DNA of 64,000 nt from Citrobacter sp. Cu233 (GTDB lineage Bacteria; Pseudomonadota; Gammaproteobacteria; Enterobacterales; Enterobacteriaceae), in contig NZ_JAOWIF010000040.1 of the NCBI RefSeq assembly GCF_030332225.1, positions 62,001 to 126,000 on the forward strand, read 5' to 3'. Of this stretch, positions 46,260 through 55,208 are shown piece after piece (position 1 is the first letter of the stretch; each line of letters starts with the position of its first letter). Below the pieces are notes generated by a model, which saw only the letters and a list, made by a program, of their open reading frames with translations, was not told the DNA's origin and ran no database searches. Made by a program: the position numbers and the translations under genes.

Positions 46260-48203
46260 ATGGCCTGGTATCCTACTCGTATTTCAACGCGGTTAACCAT
46301 TGGCGGCATCCTGCTGCTTGCGGTGACCACCCTTGTTATTGTTGCAATTATGCTCTGGCGTGGTCAGCCACGCGTCGTTGAAATCAATACCGCCCTGATA
46401 GAAGAGACAGGGCAAGGTTTAACCCGTCAACTGAGTACTGTGCTCTCTCGTATCGAGGGCGAAACCGTCAGTCTGTCACGACTGGCCGAAGTACTGCCTA
46501 ATGATGAGTCTTTGTATCAAAGCGTGGTTCCACACCTGATAGGCGAAGACAGCCACTCAATTATTACCGGCGGCGGGATCTGGCCAGAGCCCAACGCGTT
46601 CACCCCGGGAGTAGAGAAACGTAGCTTTTTCTGGGCGCGTAATGCTGAGGGTAAGCTTGATTTTTCGAATGATTATAATGCCGAAGGATCCGCCGGTTAT
46701 CACAATGAAAGTTGGTATCAGCATGCTAAAGGTCACTCACAGAACAGTTGCCTGTGGTCGGATGTTTACCAGGATGCCAGTTCCGGCGTGAACATGGTGA
46801 CGTGCAGTATTCCGTATCAACTAGCCGGCAAGTTTGCCGGTGTGGCCACCACCGATATTCGTCTGGATAACGTTGCGACCTTTATGCAGCAGCAGGGCAA
46901 CAGCACCGGTGGCTACGCATTTGTGGTTGATAAACAGGGGCAGATCCTCTATTTCCCCCAGGCCGATCAGACAAAATACAAAACCTTTAGCGATCTGGCG
47001 CAAAGCGCACACTGGCTGGCCCCGGTGGAAGCCGGGCTGAAATCGCTTCGTGCGACTGATGGCGTGAAAACCATCACGCTTGAAAGCGACAACGTGCTGA
47101 ATGCTCCATCACGCGTAATGTTGTTCCCAATGGCTGATACTGGCTGGGTCGTAGGGCTGGTGACACCGGAAACGCGCATCGTTGGCCTCGCCAAAGTCAT
47201 GATGCAGGATGTGCTGGAAGTGCTGATCCCGATTATGACCGTGTTACTCGTAGGATCATGGCTGGTGGTGCGTCGCTTGATCTCTCGTCTCGATGATACT
47301 CGTCGCGCACTCGATGATATCGCACAGGGTGAAGGCGATCTTACCCGACGTCTGGATGTTCGGGGTAAAGATGAGATTTCAGATATCGCGGAAGCCTTTA
47401 ACCTGTTCGTCGATAAAATTTCCGCCATTCTGATCACCGTCAGAAGCAGTAGCGTAGTGGTAGCCAATAACGCCGTCAGTCTGGCCGACAGTAACATGGA
47501 GCTTTCTTCACGGGTTACTCAACAGGCGGCCGCGCTGGAAGAGAGCTCGGCAGCGATGGAACAGTTAAATGCGACCGTTCATCAAAATGCGAGCAACACG
47601 CAACTGGCAGATGAACTTTCCGACAACACTGCGCAAACGGCGAATCGCTGTGGGGACGTGATGCAGGGTGTGATTTCGACAATGGATAACGTCAGTGCCT
47701 CGTCCGGTAGAATGGTAGAAATTGTAGCCGTCATCGACAGCATCGCATTCCAGACCAATATTCTGGCGCTGAATGCTGCCGTTGAAGCCGCCAGAGCGGG
47801 GGATGCAGGCAGAGGATTTGCGGTTGTCGCATCTGAAGTTCGTACACTGGCACAGCGCAGTGCCACTGCTGCCCAGGAAATCAAAGCGCTGATCGATGAG
47901 TCCGTCTCACATGTTGGCAGCAGCAGCCAGCAAATCCACAACGCAGGTGAGCGCCTGGAAGAGCTGGTCAACAACGTGCGTCAGGTTAGCCAACTGATGG
48001 GGGAAATCCGTGTCGCTGGTGACGAGCAGCGTAAGGGCGTTTCCGAAGTCACGCTCGCCGTTACCGAAATGGACAGCACCGTGCAGCAAAACGCATCGTT
48101 GATTGATGATGCCGCCACACGAACCCAGGTGCTGAAAGAAGAGGCGGAACAATTAGCTTTACTGGTTTCCTCATTCAAATTGCCGGAGCCTTCAGCGGCC
48201 TGA
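46260..48203 (+). CDS. Methyl-accepting chemotaxis protein (double-Cache type)
   Basis: A 647-residue chemoreceptor: membrane helix 1 at about 14-30, a large periplasmic sensor of about 280 residues that looks like a double-Cache domain, helix 2 near 318-340, HAMP near 341-395, and a cytoplasmic signalling domain with the hairpin tip [22 protein letters not shown] near 500. The sensor has the WY, Y-x-D and late Asp pattern of Cache pockets, but the Arg that precedes WY in amino-acid-binding Cache domains is Glu here (ESWYQ), so a non-amino-acid ligand is suspected. There is no C-terminal NWETF pentapeptide. AGGAG precedes ATG. Confidence 0.9.
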   Translation: MAWYPTRISTRLTIGGILLLAVTTLVIVAIMLWRGQPRVVEINTALIEETGQGLTRQLSTVLSRIEGETVSLSRLAEVLPNDESLYQSVVPHLIGEDSHSIITGGGIWPEPNAFTPGVEKRSFFWARNAEGKLDFSNDYNAEGSAGYHNESWYQHAKGHSQNSCLWSDVYQDASSGVNMVTCSIPYQLAGKFAGVATTDIRLDNVATFMQQQGNSTGGYAFVVDKQGQILYFPQADQTKYKTFSDLAQSAHWLAPVEAGLKSLRATDGVKTITLESDNVLNAPSRVMLFPMADTGWVVGLVTPETRIVGLAKVMMQDVLEVLIPIMTVLLVGSWLVVRRLISRLDDTRRALDDIAQGEGDLTRRLDVRGKDEISDIAEAFNLFVDKISAILITVRSSSVVVANNAVSLADSNMELSSRVTQQAAALEESSAAMEQLNATVHQNASNTQLADELSDNTAQTANRCGDVMQGVISTMDNVSASSGRMVEIVAVIDSIAFQTNILALNAAVEAARAGDAGRGFAVVASEVRTLAQRSATAAQEIKALIDESVSHVGSSSQQIHNAGERLEELVNNVRQVSQLMGEIRVAGDEQRKGVSEVTLAVTEMDSTVQQNASLIDDAATRTQVLKEEAEQLALLVSSFKLPEPSAA

Positions 48204-48290
48204 ATCCCACGTAACGTATCCGGGTGCTTTGTCTGCGCCCGGATAACACCAGGCTACACTTAACGTGGTTAACACGTCGGGAGCCAGAGT

Positions 48291-48809
48291 ATGGATGAGT
48301 TTGTCGTCGCGATGCTGGTGCACACACCGGTGTGGGTGTATGTCTTGTTGGTATTCCTGTTATTTCGGGGGATAAAAGCCAGGATACCCGCTACCGTTAC
48401 GCTGGAAAAGCTGGCACTGATCCCGGCGCTCTTTCTTTTCTGGGATATTTACGATTTGGTCACTTACCGCGATCAGTCCATCAGCACGTATCTACAGTGG
48501 ATGGTTGGTATTATTAGCGGCGCGATTGTGGGCTATATGTTGATAAAACCCGACCGTCTGGCACGCAGTACCGCACCACGCAGCATTCATCGCCCGGCAG
48601 ATTACTCTGCATTACCGTTCATGATGTTGGCCTTTGGCATCAAATATGTACAGGGTGTATTGAATGCTATCGCTCCCGAAATTTTACGCCAGCCGGTAAT
48701 GAGCGCGTTGGCAATCATTACCGGTGGTGTGTTTGCCGGTGTGTTTATCGGGAAATTTATCCGTTACGTCAGCGTTTATCTCCGGTCACCAGCCCCCGGC
48801 AACACTTAG
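48291..48809 (+). CDS. Uncharacterised membrane protein (DUF6622-like)
   Basis: A 172-residue protein with about five hydrophobic segments (near 10-25, 40-55, 68-85, 105-125 and 135-155) and a charged tail. It resembles the small conserved membrane proteins grouped as DUF6622; no function is known. GGGAG precedes ATG 48291. Its last four bases overlap the convergent digH stop codon. The preceding chemoreceptor ends 87 bases earlier and they may share a transcript. Confidence 0.7.
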   Translation: MDEFVVAMLVHTPVWVYVLLVFLLFRGIKARIPATVTLEKLALIPALFLFWDIYDLVTYRDQSISTYLQWMVGIISGAIVGYMLIKPDRLARSTAPRSIHRPADYSALPFMMLAFGIKYVQGVLNAIAPEILRQPVMSALAIITGGVFAGVFIGKFIRYVSVYLRSPAPGNT

Positions 48810-50173
48810 CGTCCCCAACGATCACGAATATAGGTCACGGCTTCCTGGGTTTGCGGTTGGTTAAGATAGTCCTCCCGAAACAAGATAGTGCCATTAATAT
48901 TCGGTTCGGACTCGTTCAGATCGAGTTGTTTTTTCAACTCCGGCACACCGCCTTGTACCGTCCAGTCCGGTTCTTTTCGTGACGGCTCACCCACTTTATA
49001 CAGCGCAACGCCAATATACAGGCGGGTATTGGTGGATTTCACCACGCCAGCCCACCATTTAGCCAGTACATCATAACGTGCCGCATCACGGGCGAAGGGC
49101 CAGTACAGTTGTGGTGCAATGTAATCCAGCAGACCTGATTGCACCCAGCGCCGGGTATCGGCATACGATTCATCATACGCTGCCGCCCCGCGGGTGTCGG
49201 AGCCTGCCGGATCGTGGGAGCGATTACGCCACACGCCTGCAGGACTAACACCAAACTCCACTTCAGGCTTAATTTTTTTGATGGTCTGTGAGACCTGTTC
49301 GATCAGTCGTTGCGTGTTATGACGTCGCCAGTCGGCTTTTGAATCAAAACCCTGACCATACTTTCTGAAAGTCTGGCTGTCGCTTAGCGTCGAACCCGGC
49401 GATTCGGTATAGAAGTAGTCGTCAAATTGCACGCCATCAACCGGATAATTCTCAACGACTTCCGCGACGATGCTGGTTATCCAGTCGCGCACGTCAGGAA
49501 TACCCGGGTCCAGTACAAAACGTTCACCCGATGTACGGATCCAGTCCCGATGCAGAACATAAACGCTGGACGGGTTCTGCGACAGCGTGCTGTTTAATTC
49601 TGCGACCGTTGAAGACTTCGTATTGACGGAGACGCGGTAGGGGTTAAACCAGGCATGAACTTTCATCCCGCGTTTGTGCGCCTCATCGAGCATAAATTGC
49701 AACGGATCGTAACCAGGGTCCTGGCCGATGGTGCCGGTCAGAGTGTCTGACCAGGGAAGAATTTTAGATTGCCACAGTGCAGTGCCGTCCGGTTTTACCT
49801 GGAAAAAGACGGTATTGATCCCAAGACGTTTCAGATTATCCAGCTTATCCGTCAGCGCTTTCTGCTGCTGGCTAATGCGGATGACGGGCGAACTGATGTT
49901 TACCGATGAGATCGGCGGCCAGTCCAGACGGGAAACCGTTGCCAGCCAGATACCACGAACTGGCTCTTTGCTCTGTTGCGGGGTTGTTACCGGGGGGGGA
50001 GGGGTAACCTTCGGCCCTGGCGGTTGTGAAGAGCAACTGCCAAGTAACAGCATACTGCCAACCAGTACAGCAAACCATTTCACATTGGTTAGCGGTAGCG
50101 TGTTGCGGGAACGGGCGAGGAGAGTCGCCAGTTTTTTCTGATAATGACCTGAAAAAAAACCGGATGCTGACAT
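48806..50173 (-). CDS. digH: Divisome-localised glycosyl hydrolase lipoprotein DigH
   Basis: A 455-residue outer-membrane lipoprotein that cleaves denuded peptidoglycan glycan strands at the division site (E. coli DigH/YddW). Lipobox LLLGSC gives lipidated C47. The GH domain starts near RGIWLATVSRLDWPP and contains VDGVQFDDYFYTESPGS with the acidic catalytic residues. The N-region before the lipobox (33 residues) is long; a GTG at 50083 would give a more usual signal peptide (MKWFAVLVGSMLLLGSC) but lacks a Shine-Dalgarno sequence. The start at 50173 is 12 bases after the VF530-family gene, suggesting an operon. Confidence 0.93.
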   Translation of the reverse strand: MSASGFFSGHYQKKLATLLARSRNTLPLTNVKWFAVLVGSMLLLGSCSSQPPGPKVTPPPPVTTPQQSKEPVRGIWLATVSRLDWPPISSVNISSPVIRISQQQKALTDKLDNLKRLGINTVFFQVKPDGTALWQSKILPWSDTLTGTIGQDPGYDPLQFMLDEAHKRGMKVHAWFNPYRVSVNTKSSTVAELNSTLSQNPSSVYVLHRDWIRTSGERFVLDPGIPDVRDWITSIVAEVVENYPVDGVQFDDYFYTESPGSTLSDSQTFRKYGQGFDSKADWRRHNTQRLIEQVSQTIKKIKPEVEFGVSPAGVWRNRSHDPAGSDTRGAAAYDESYADTRRWVQSGLLDYIAPQLYWPFARDAARYDVLAKWWAGVVKSTNTRLYIGVALYKVGEPSRKEPDWTVQGGVPELKKQLDLNESEPNINGTILFREDYLNQPQTQEAVTYIRDRWGR

Positions 50174-50185
50174 CGGATTTTGCTC

Positions 50186-50470
50186 TTATTTCTTCTTGTT
50201 GCGGCTGTTAGCCCAGGGATCAATAGCAGGAGCGGTGGGAGCTGGTGCAACGTCATGCAGGGCATCAAGATACAGTGCTTCAACTTCTGCACGCGCCCAC
50301 GGCGTACGACGCAGAAACTTCAAACTGGATTTAACGCTCGGTTCATTTTTAAAACAGTTGATGTTTATCCGTTGGCCAAGTTCAGCCCAACCATAACGAT
50401 CAACCAGGGCATTGATCTGCATTTCGAGCGTCACGCCATGCAAGGGGTCTTTAGAAATATGAGCATTCAT
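50186..50470 (-). CDS. VF530-family (DUF2132) DNA-binding protein
   Basis: A 94-residue protein with the VF530 fold signature: [28 protein letters not shown] followed by [25 protein letters not shown]. The Vibrio relative has a helix-hairpin arrangement proposed to bind DNA. The C-terminal 25 residues are low-complexity, ending in KKK. It is co-oriented with and 12 bases upstream of digH. Biological role unknown. Confidence 0.85.
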   Translation of the reverse strand: MNAHISKDPLHGVTLEMQINALVDRYGWAELGQRININCFKNEPSVKSSLKFLRRTPWARAEVEALYLDALHDVAPAPTAPAIDPWANSRNKKK

Positions 50471-50872
50471 ATGAAGTCCAGTTCGGTGGTTCCAGATTTT
50501 GTCAGTCGTGCGAGCGAAAGATTACAAGAAAGCAAAGCGACCAGCAATGGTATAAACCGATAGCACTGTGAATGGGGACCATGTCAGCAATGTGTTTGGT
50601 ACGCATTAATTGAATTTAACATAATATACATTATGCGCACCAATATAGAGAGCGGTAAAATCTGGTTTATTTGGTTCATCATTGTGCTGGTCGTTGATAA
50701 CGCTTAACAGCACTGTTCCTGGATTCATGCTATGCGACCATTCAACCTTACACTTTACGCATACGTCAAACCGTTGACGTTGTAATTGCTCACTCAGTCC
50801 TTTTCGCGTACAACCTGGGTATGACACAAACCTGTGCCCCTGGAATTTCACAGCAACGGACCATACAACACA
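50471..50872. other. Gap without a firm gene
   Basis: This 402-base gap has one minus-strand frame (50606-50896, 96 codons, ending YYVKFN). It lacks a Shine-Dalgarno sequence and overlaps the start of the lipoprotein gene, so it is left as unproven. It may be a remnant of a lost gene. Nothing else was recognised. Confidence 0.4.
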
Positions 50873-51265
50873 ATGCCAGCAACTATCCATGTTCATAAAA
50901 ATGACAACGCTATCTTTCGCGTCGCTTTTTTATTGATTCTTTCATTCGCGCTGACGAGTTGCGCATTGACCCGCGTCTCTGCCAGTTCACACGACAAAGA
51001 CGTCGATGAGCTCAATGTTATTGGTTTGAATCTGGATGCTGCAAGACAAAGAGCAATCATGGACGGTTTTGTGTGCAGTAAGGATGCAAACCTCCATCTG
51101 GTGCAAACCGAAAGTGGCAATCATAAATGGTTACAAACGGAATGCAGTAAAAAAAGCCTGGAACTGTTCTGCCCACAAATGCGTTTTATGGTACTCAATG
51201 TTGACCCCGATACAAATAAAGTTGTTGATGTGGGGAAATATATTACTCAGCATACTTGTTTTTGA
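50873..51265 (+). CDS. Putative small lipoprotein
   Basis: A 130-residue hypothetical protein. A hydrophobic segment FLLILSFALTSC ends in a lipobox-like LTSC (C30), so it is probably a lipoprotein. The mature part has four further cysteines and a DELNVIGLNLDAARQRAIMDGFVC motif that recalls periplasmic domains in other small enterobacterial lipoproteins. The start is uncertain: ATG 50873 lacks a good ribosome-binding site, and another ATG in frame is at 50834. No function is proposed. Confidence 0.6.
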   Translation: MPATIHVHKNDNAIFRVAFLLILSFALTSCALTRVSASSHDKDVDELNVIGLNLDAARQRAIMDGFVCSKDANLHLVQTESGNHKWLQTECSKKSLELFCPQMRFMVLNVDPDTNKVVDVGKYITQHTCF

Positions 51266-51360
51266 AGATGACTCTGATATCAACCTATGCGATACCAATG
51301 TCCCCTGCTGCCTCCACTTCGATTCAAGAGTACTGGATTGTATTGGACCTATGAAAATAA

Positions 51361-51366
51361 TATAAT
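51361..51366 (+). promoter_or_regulatory. Candidate -10 element upstream of the glycosyltransferase gene
   Basis: A perfect TATAAT, with a weak TTGTAT 17 bases upstream (51338-51343), 107 bases before the gene. AT-rich context makes chance matches likely. Confidence 0.35.
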
Positions 51367-51378
51367 AGACGCTTATTT

Positions 51379-51397
51379 TTTAATGATAATCGTTACT
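51379..51397. promoter_or_regulatory. Fur-box-like sequence
   Basis: TTTAATGATAATCGTTACT matches 14 of 19 positions of the Fur consensus, including the uninterrupted AATGATAATC core. It lies just after the candidate -10 element, a repressing position. Confidence 0.4.
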
Positions 51398-51472
51398 GTG
51401 TAGCGGATAGTCGGCTGCCAGATTAAACATAAATCTAATCAATAGTTTTATTTTCAATAATTACTTGGGGTT

Positions 51473-52648
51473 ATGATGGATGATTTAAACCGTTTTTACT
51501 TTGACTTACCACAATGGCTAGGTAAGAGTGAAGGCATTCATCGACAATTTATTGGCAACTTTATATCTTGTCTCCATGATGAACAATTACAAGTAATACT
51601 GAACCCAGCAAATTTCCCTTGTTATGGTCTTAAAAGACTAGCAATTAAAGGGGCTATTACATTCTCCTTTCATTCATATAATAATGACAAAAATGTTTTC
51701 TCGATAAAAGAATCACCTATATATGGACTGTACTCTGTAGATAAAAACGGATATTCGGGGTGGGCGGATATTTGAGTTAACTTCAGCTCATATGTCGATA
51801 AGATAAATAAAATAGATCATGATAGTGCCAAGAATATCATTGGCGAGAAACGGGATTTTTTTAAGGAGACAAAACTCTCCAAGCATCAACAACCACAGAA
51901 CCACGTTGTTCTCCCCTCTGATTACCTGTTTTTCCCCATGCAGGTCAACTCTGATTCGGTTACCGATCATGAGAACATCAGCGCCATGGAGGCATTAGAC
52001 TATGTTGCGGCATTGGCTAAAAAGACAAATCGAACGTTGGTAATCAAACGCCACCCGATGTGTAAATCCAGAGGTATTGATGCCAAGATCGCGTATCTAT
52101 TAGCAACCAACGAGAATGTTTTGTCTGTTGATGCTAATATCCACGAATTAATTGAAGGGAGTTCTGCCGTTATCGCATGTAATTCCGGCACAAGCATTGA
52201 AGCCTTAATTCTGGGTAAACCAGTTTATTGCTTTGGCCGAAGCGAATGGTACGAAGCTACACATAAAATTGAAGTCTTAGAAGATTTCGATGCGATATTT
52301 TTGAATGATAAACACAGTACCATGTCTGCTTTCCAGGAAAAGTTGATAGCATACTTATTATCTGAATATTGGATTCAATTTGATGACATTGAGTCTATTA
52401 AGGAAAAAATAAAATATTGTATTAGCCTCTATGAAAGCAACTACGGTGATGATTTTATCGATAATCATAATGATGGTGAATGTTATGTCAGGAGTTTTTT
52501 AAATGCCCAAAGAGAGATCGCGATCCTGAAGAGAAAGCAAAAAAAGTATAAGAAAGATTATGAATTATTATCTTTTGTAATGCGGTTTGTCCTGTTTTTA
52601 CCCTTTAAAGCTACACTTACTATGCTGGGAAGGAACAAGAATCATTGA
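51473..52648 (+). pseudogene. KpsS/KpsC-like capsule glycosyltransferase, split by an in-frame TGA
   Basis: Both parts are in the same frame and only the TGA at 51773-51775 interrupts 392 codons. The 5' part (100 residues) and 3' part together make one protein of the capsule polysaccharide biosynthesis family. Seen: LFFPMQVNSDSVTDHENI near residue 155, the KRHP motif near 200, and NSGTSIEALILGKPVYCFG near 240. These are hallmarks of KpsS/KpsC Kdo-type transferases. A change of TGG to TGA (Trp after ADI) would explain it. Base composition is much more AT-rich than the neighbours, a sign of transfer. Sequencing error or a translated 3' half from ATG 51938 are alternatives. Confidence 0.75.
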
Positions 52649-52717
52649 TTCTGAGGGACGTGATGGAAATTGCTGACTCAGAATCATACTATTTCATCGC
52701 ATACAGGATACTGAAAC

Positions 52718-53476
52718 ATGGCTGACTGGAACCCTTCGCTCTATCTGCAATATGAAACCGAACGTTCAAGACCTGCAGCTGAATTACTCAGCAGAGTCGC
52801 ACTGGAGAATGTCCGCTCAGTCGTCGACCTCGGCTGCGGTCCGGGTAACAGCACCGCATTGCTACATCAGCGTTGGCCATCAGCAAAAATAACAGGCGTG
52901 GATTCTTCACCGGCAATGCTCAGCGAAGCGCGTAACGCGCTGCCTGGCTGCCATTTTATCGAAGCGGATATTAGTGCATTTCAGACAGAAGAGCCTGTAG
53001 ATCTGCTGTATGCAAACGCATCTTTGCAATGGGTTCCCGATCACTATCAGCTGTTTCCCCACCTGGTCTCTCTGCTAGGGAGAGATGGCGTACTGGCCGT
53101 ACAAATGCCGGATAACTGGCTGGAGCCAACGCATGTTCTGATGCGTGAAGTCGCCTATGAACTGGGTTACCCCGATCGCGGCCGCTCGCCTCTTCCCGGA
53201 GTGCATGCATATTATGATATTTTGACTGACATGGGCTGCGATGTTGATATCTGGCGTACAACTTACTATCACGTTATGGATTCACACCAGTCAATTATCG
53301 ACTGGGTGAGTTCGACGGGGTTGCGTCCATGGTTGCAGGACCTGAGTGAAAGCGAACAACATCGCTATCTGGCGCGCTACCATGCTTTGCTGCAGGAGCA
53401 ATATCCGCTGCAAGAAAATGGGAAAATACTACTGGCGTTTCCGCGGTTGTTTATTGTTGCTAAACACAATTCTTAA
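52718..53476 (+). CDS. tam: Trans-aconitate 2-methyltransferase
   Basis: A 252-residue SAM-dependent methyltransferase that methylates trans-aconitate, a side product that inhibits the citrate cycle. Seen: the SAM-binding motif [12 protein letters not shown] near residues 36-47, the acidic loop after strand 2 (GVDSSPAML) and ASLQWVPDH near 103. Length equals E. coli Tam. AGGA lies upstream of ATG. It marks the return from the AT-rich accessory segment to the core genome. Confidence 0.95.
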   Translation: MADWNPSLYLQYETERSRPAAELLSRVALENVRSVVDLGCGPGNSTALLHQRWPSAKITGVDSSPAMLSEARNALPGCHFIEADISAFQTEEPVDLLYANASLQWVPDHYQLFPHLVSLLGRDGVLAVQMPDNWLEPTHVLMREVAYELGYPDRGRSPLPGVHAYYDILTDMGCDVDIWRTTYYHVMDSHQSIIDWVSSTGLRPWLQDLSESEQHRYLARYHALLQEQYPLQENGKILLAFPRLFIVAKHNS

Positions 53477-53489
53477 GCACTGACCTCCA

Positions 53490-53526
53490 ATTATCAGCCT
53501 CTTTGTATCCGGGGCTGATAATTATT
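53490..53526 (+). terminator. Terminator of tam
   Basis: ATTATCAGCC and GGCTGATAAT form a perfect 10-bp stem with TATTG after it, 13 bases beyond the stop codon. Confidence 0.65.
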
Positions 53527-53626
53527 GTGAATTCTCCATGCGCGCCCTCGCCTTTTTACGATGAGGATCTAGTGATAAAGCCAGTCATCTGCTAGTGTCT
53601 GAGAACGTTTACTGACGGGGGTTGTC

Positions 53627-54004
53627 ATGTCTAAAGTCTACATTGGCGGTTGTCTGTGTGGCTCTATTCGCTTTGCCGCGACGAGCCCTAATAATTCGCA
53701 TACCTGCTCGTGCGATATTTGCCGCAAGCATACCGGTGCACCGACCGTCGTCTGGATTGAATTTAATGCTGAAAATGTAGAGTGGACGGGAAAAGCGGGT
53801 AAACCGACTACCTGGCGTTCTTCAGAAACTTCCAGTCGCGCTTTTTGCCCTCAATGTGGAAGTTCTGTTGGTGCCATTGATGATGCTCCGGTAATTGCGC
53901 TATTGACAGGCGTTTTTGATGATCCCAATGATGAAGATCTGGCCCCCGAGTCTCATTCATTTACCGATATGCAACCTGCATGGTGGCAAAAAGAATTCGG
54001 CTAA
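53627..54004 (+). CDS. GFA/CENP-V-family zinc protein (second copy)
   Basis: A 125-residue GFA-fold protein with zinc-binding cysteines in GGCLCGSIRF at about 8-17, CSCDICRKHTGAP near 28-40 and FCPQCGSS near 78-85. It is shorter than and only distantly similar to the 19014-19454 protein. A ribosome-binding site GGGGG is upstream. It is a single gene between tam and yneE, ending in a shared hairpin. Substrate unknown. Confidence 0.85.
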   Translation: MSKVYIGGCLCGSIRFAATSPNNSHTCSCDICRKHTGAPTVVWIEFNAENVEWTGKAGKPTTWRSSETSSRAFCPQCGSSVGAIDDAPVIALLTGVFDDPNDEDLAPESHSFTDMQPAWWQKEFG

Positions 54005-54056
54005 AGCCGCACTACCTGGCGTATCAAGTCTTACCTATTCCTTCAGTGAAACAATG

Positions 54057-54080
54057 AGAGCTGGTCGTGCTACCAGCTCT
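54057..54080. terminator. Hairpin between convergent GFA gene and yneE
   Basis: AGAGCTGGT and ACCAGCTCT are perfect 9-base arms around a 6-base loop; no T-run, but the position between converging genes fits a bidirectional end. Confidence 0.6.
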
Positions 54081-54088
54081 ACCGGATG

Positions 54089-55003
54089 TTATGTCAGCTG
54101 GTAATGCTTATCGGGCATATGTTTCACCGGAACAACGGTTTCATCATTCATCTGCAGCAAATCGATTTCAATTGCATTACAAATCGCATCGAGTGGCAGA
54201 TCATTATTCTCTGTACCAAACGGATCTTCGAGCTCTTCGGCTAGCGTATCGAGCGAGATAAAGGTATAGGAAATAAGCACCGAGATGAACGGTGTCATAT
54301 AGTGTAAATCCACCACTAACGCGAACGGCAACATAATACAAAACAGATATACCGTGCGATGAAGGATTAAGGTGTAAGCAAACGGGACTGGCGTGTTCGC
54401 AATACGCTCACAACCTGCCAGCACTGCCGACATATCATTTAACCTGTTGTTTAAACTGTGAAATAATATATCAGATAGCTGCCCATTTCGTCTGCGAACG
54501 GCCAGCCATTCCCCCATCAGCAGCAGAATGCGGTTGGCCGGTGATTGAGACGCAAAAACGGTCTGTAAATCGCTCTCGCTGAGGTATTTCGCCAGGGGTT
54601 CTGCTTGCGGTTGTCGACGTAAAGTCATACGCAGGCAATGGGCAAATGCGATTTGCAGACGAACGAACTGCCCCAGTTCAGCATCATTTGGTAAGGTCGT
54701 TTTCACCTCGCGCAGAAGTGAACGGGAAGCAATCATCAACTGCCCCCACAAATGTCGGGCTTCAACATAGCGCGAATAACAGGCGTTGTTGCGAAAGCCT
54801 AAGAAAATTGCAATTGCGACACCGAGAATGCTGAACGGTGCGAGGGTAAATTTGATACCCAGCATCGTATACCATGGCAGCATGATGATGACGGCAATGG
54901 AGAGCAGGAAATTCAGCAACAAGCGTGAAAAGATTTTGGATAAAACTGAGCCATGCCAGACGAATATCAGGCGTAACCAGTGTTGTTGGGGGCGAACGAT
55001 CAT
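54089..55003 (-). CDS. yneE: Bestrophin-family channel YneE
   Basis: A 304-residue inner-membrane protein of the bestrophin/UPF0187 family, corresponding to E. coli YneE. Seen: N-terminal RPQQHWLRLIFVWHGSVLSKI, helices near 27-60, the NNACYSRYVEARHLWGQLM segment near 69-87, and PFGTENNDLPLDAICNAIEID near 265, which is the conserved C-terminal loop. Bacterial bestrophins (for example the Klebsiella protein) are ion channels. It stands alone, upstream of uxaB on the same strand. Confidence 0.9.
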   Translation of the reverse strand: MIVRPQQHWLRLIFVWHGSVLSKIFSRLLLNFLLSIAVIIMLPWYTMLGIKFTLAPFSILGVAIAIFLGFRNNACYSRYVEARHLWGQLMIASRSLLREVKTTLPNDAELGQFVRLQIAFAHCLRMTLRRQPQAEPLAKYLSESDLQTVFASQSPANRILLLMGEWLAVRRRNGQLSDILFHSLNNRLNDMSAVLAGCERIANTPVPFAYTLILHRTVYLFCIMLPFALVVDLHYMTPFISVLISYTFISLDTLAEELEDPFGTENNDLPLDAICNAIEIDLLQMNDETVVPVKHMPDKHYQLT

Positions 55004-55180
55004 GGTTATCTTCGGAAAATGTGAAAGCCGGAATATTAAACGTGATCGCGATCAATGTTGCAAGCTTATAGCAACACAATCTAAACATCTTTTCCTGTCG
55101 ACCCTGGCGTGCACTGAAGCTACAGATGATGGTATTTAAAAATAGATATATTGTATGTTGTAACTAAATAAAGACGGTGA

Positions 55181-55203
55181 AAAACCCGGCCTGAACCGGG
55201 TTA
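55181..55203 (-). terminator. Terminator of uxaB
   Basis: On the minus strand AACCCGG and CCGGGTT pair, followed by TTTTTC. Only 6 bases after the uxaB stop codon. Confidence 0.8.
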
Positions 55204-55208
55204 ACCTA

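Noticed and set aside
50606..50896. A 96-residue minus-strand gene
   Set aside because: There is no ribosome-binding site, it overlaps the lipoprotein start, and the family is not recognised; it is mentioned as a possible remnant only.
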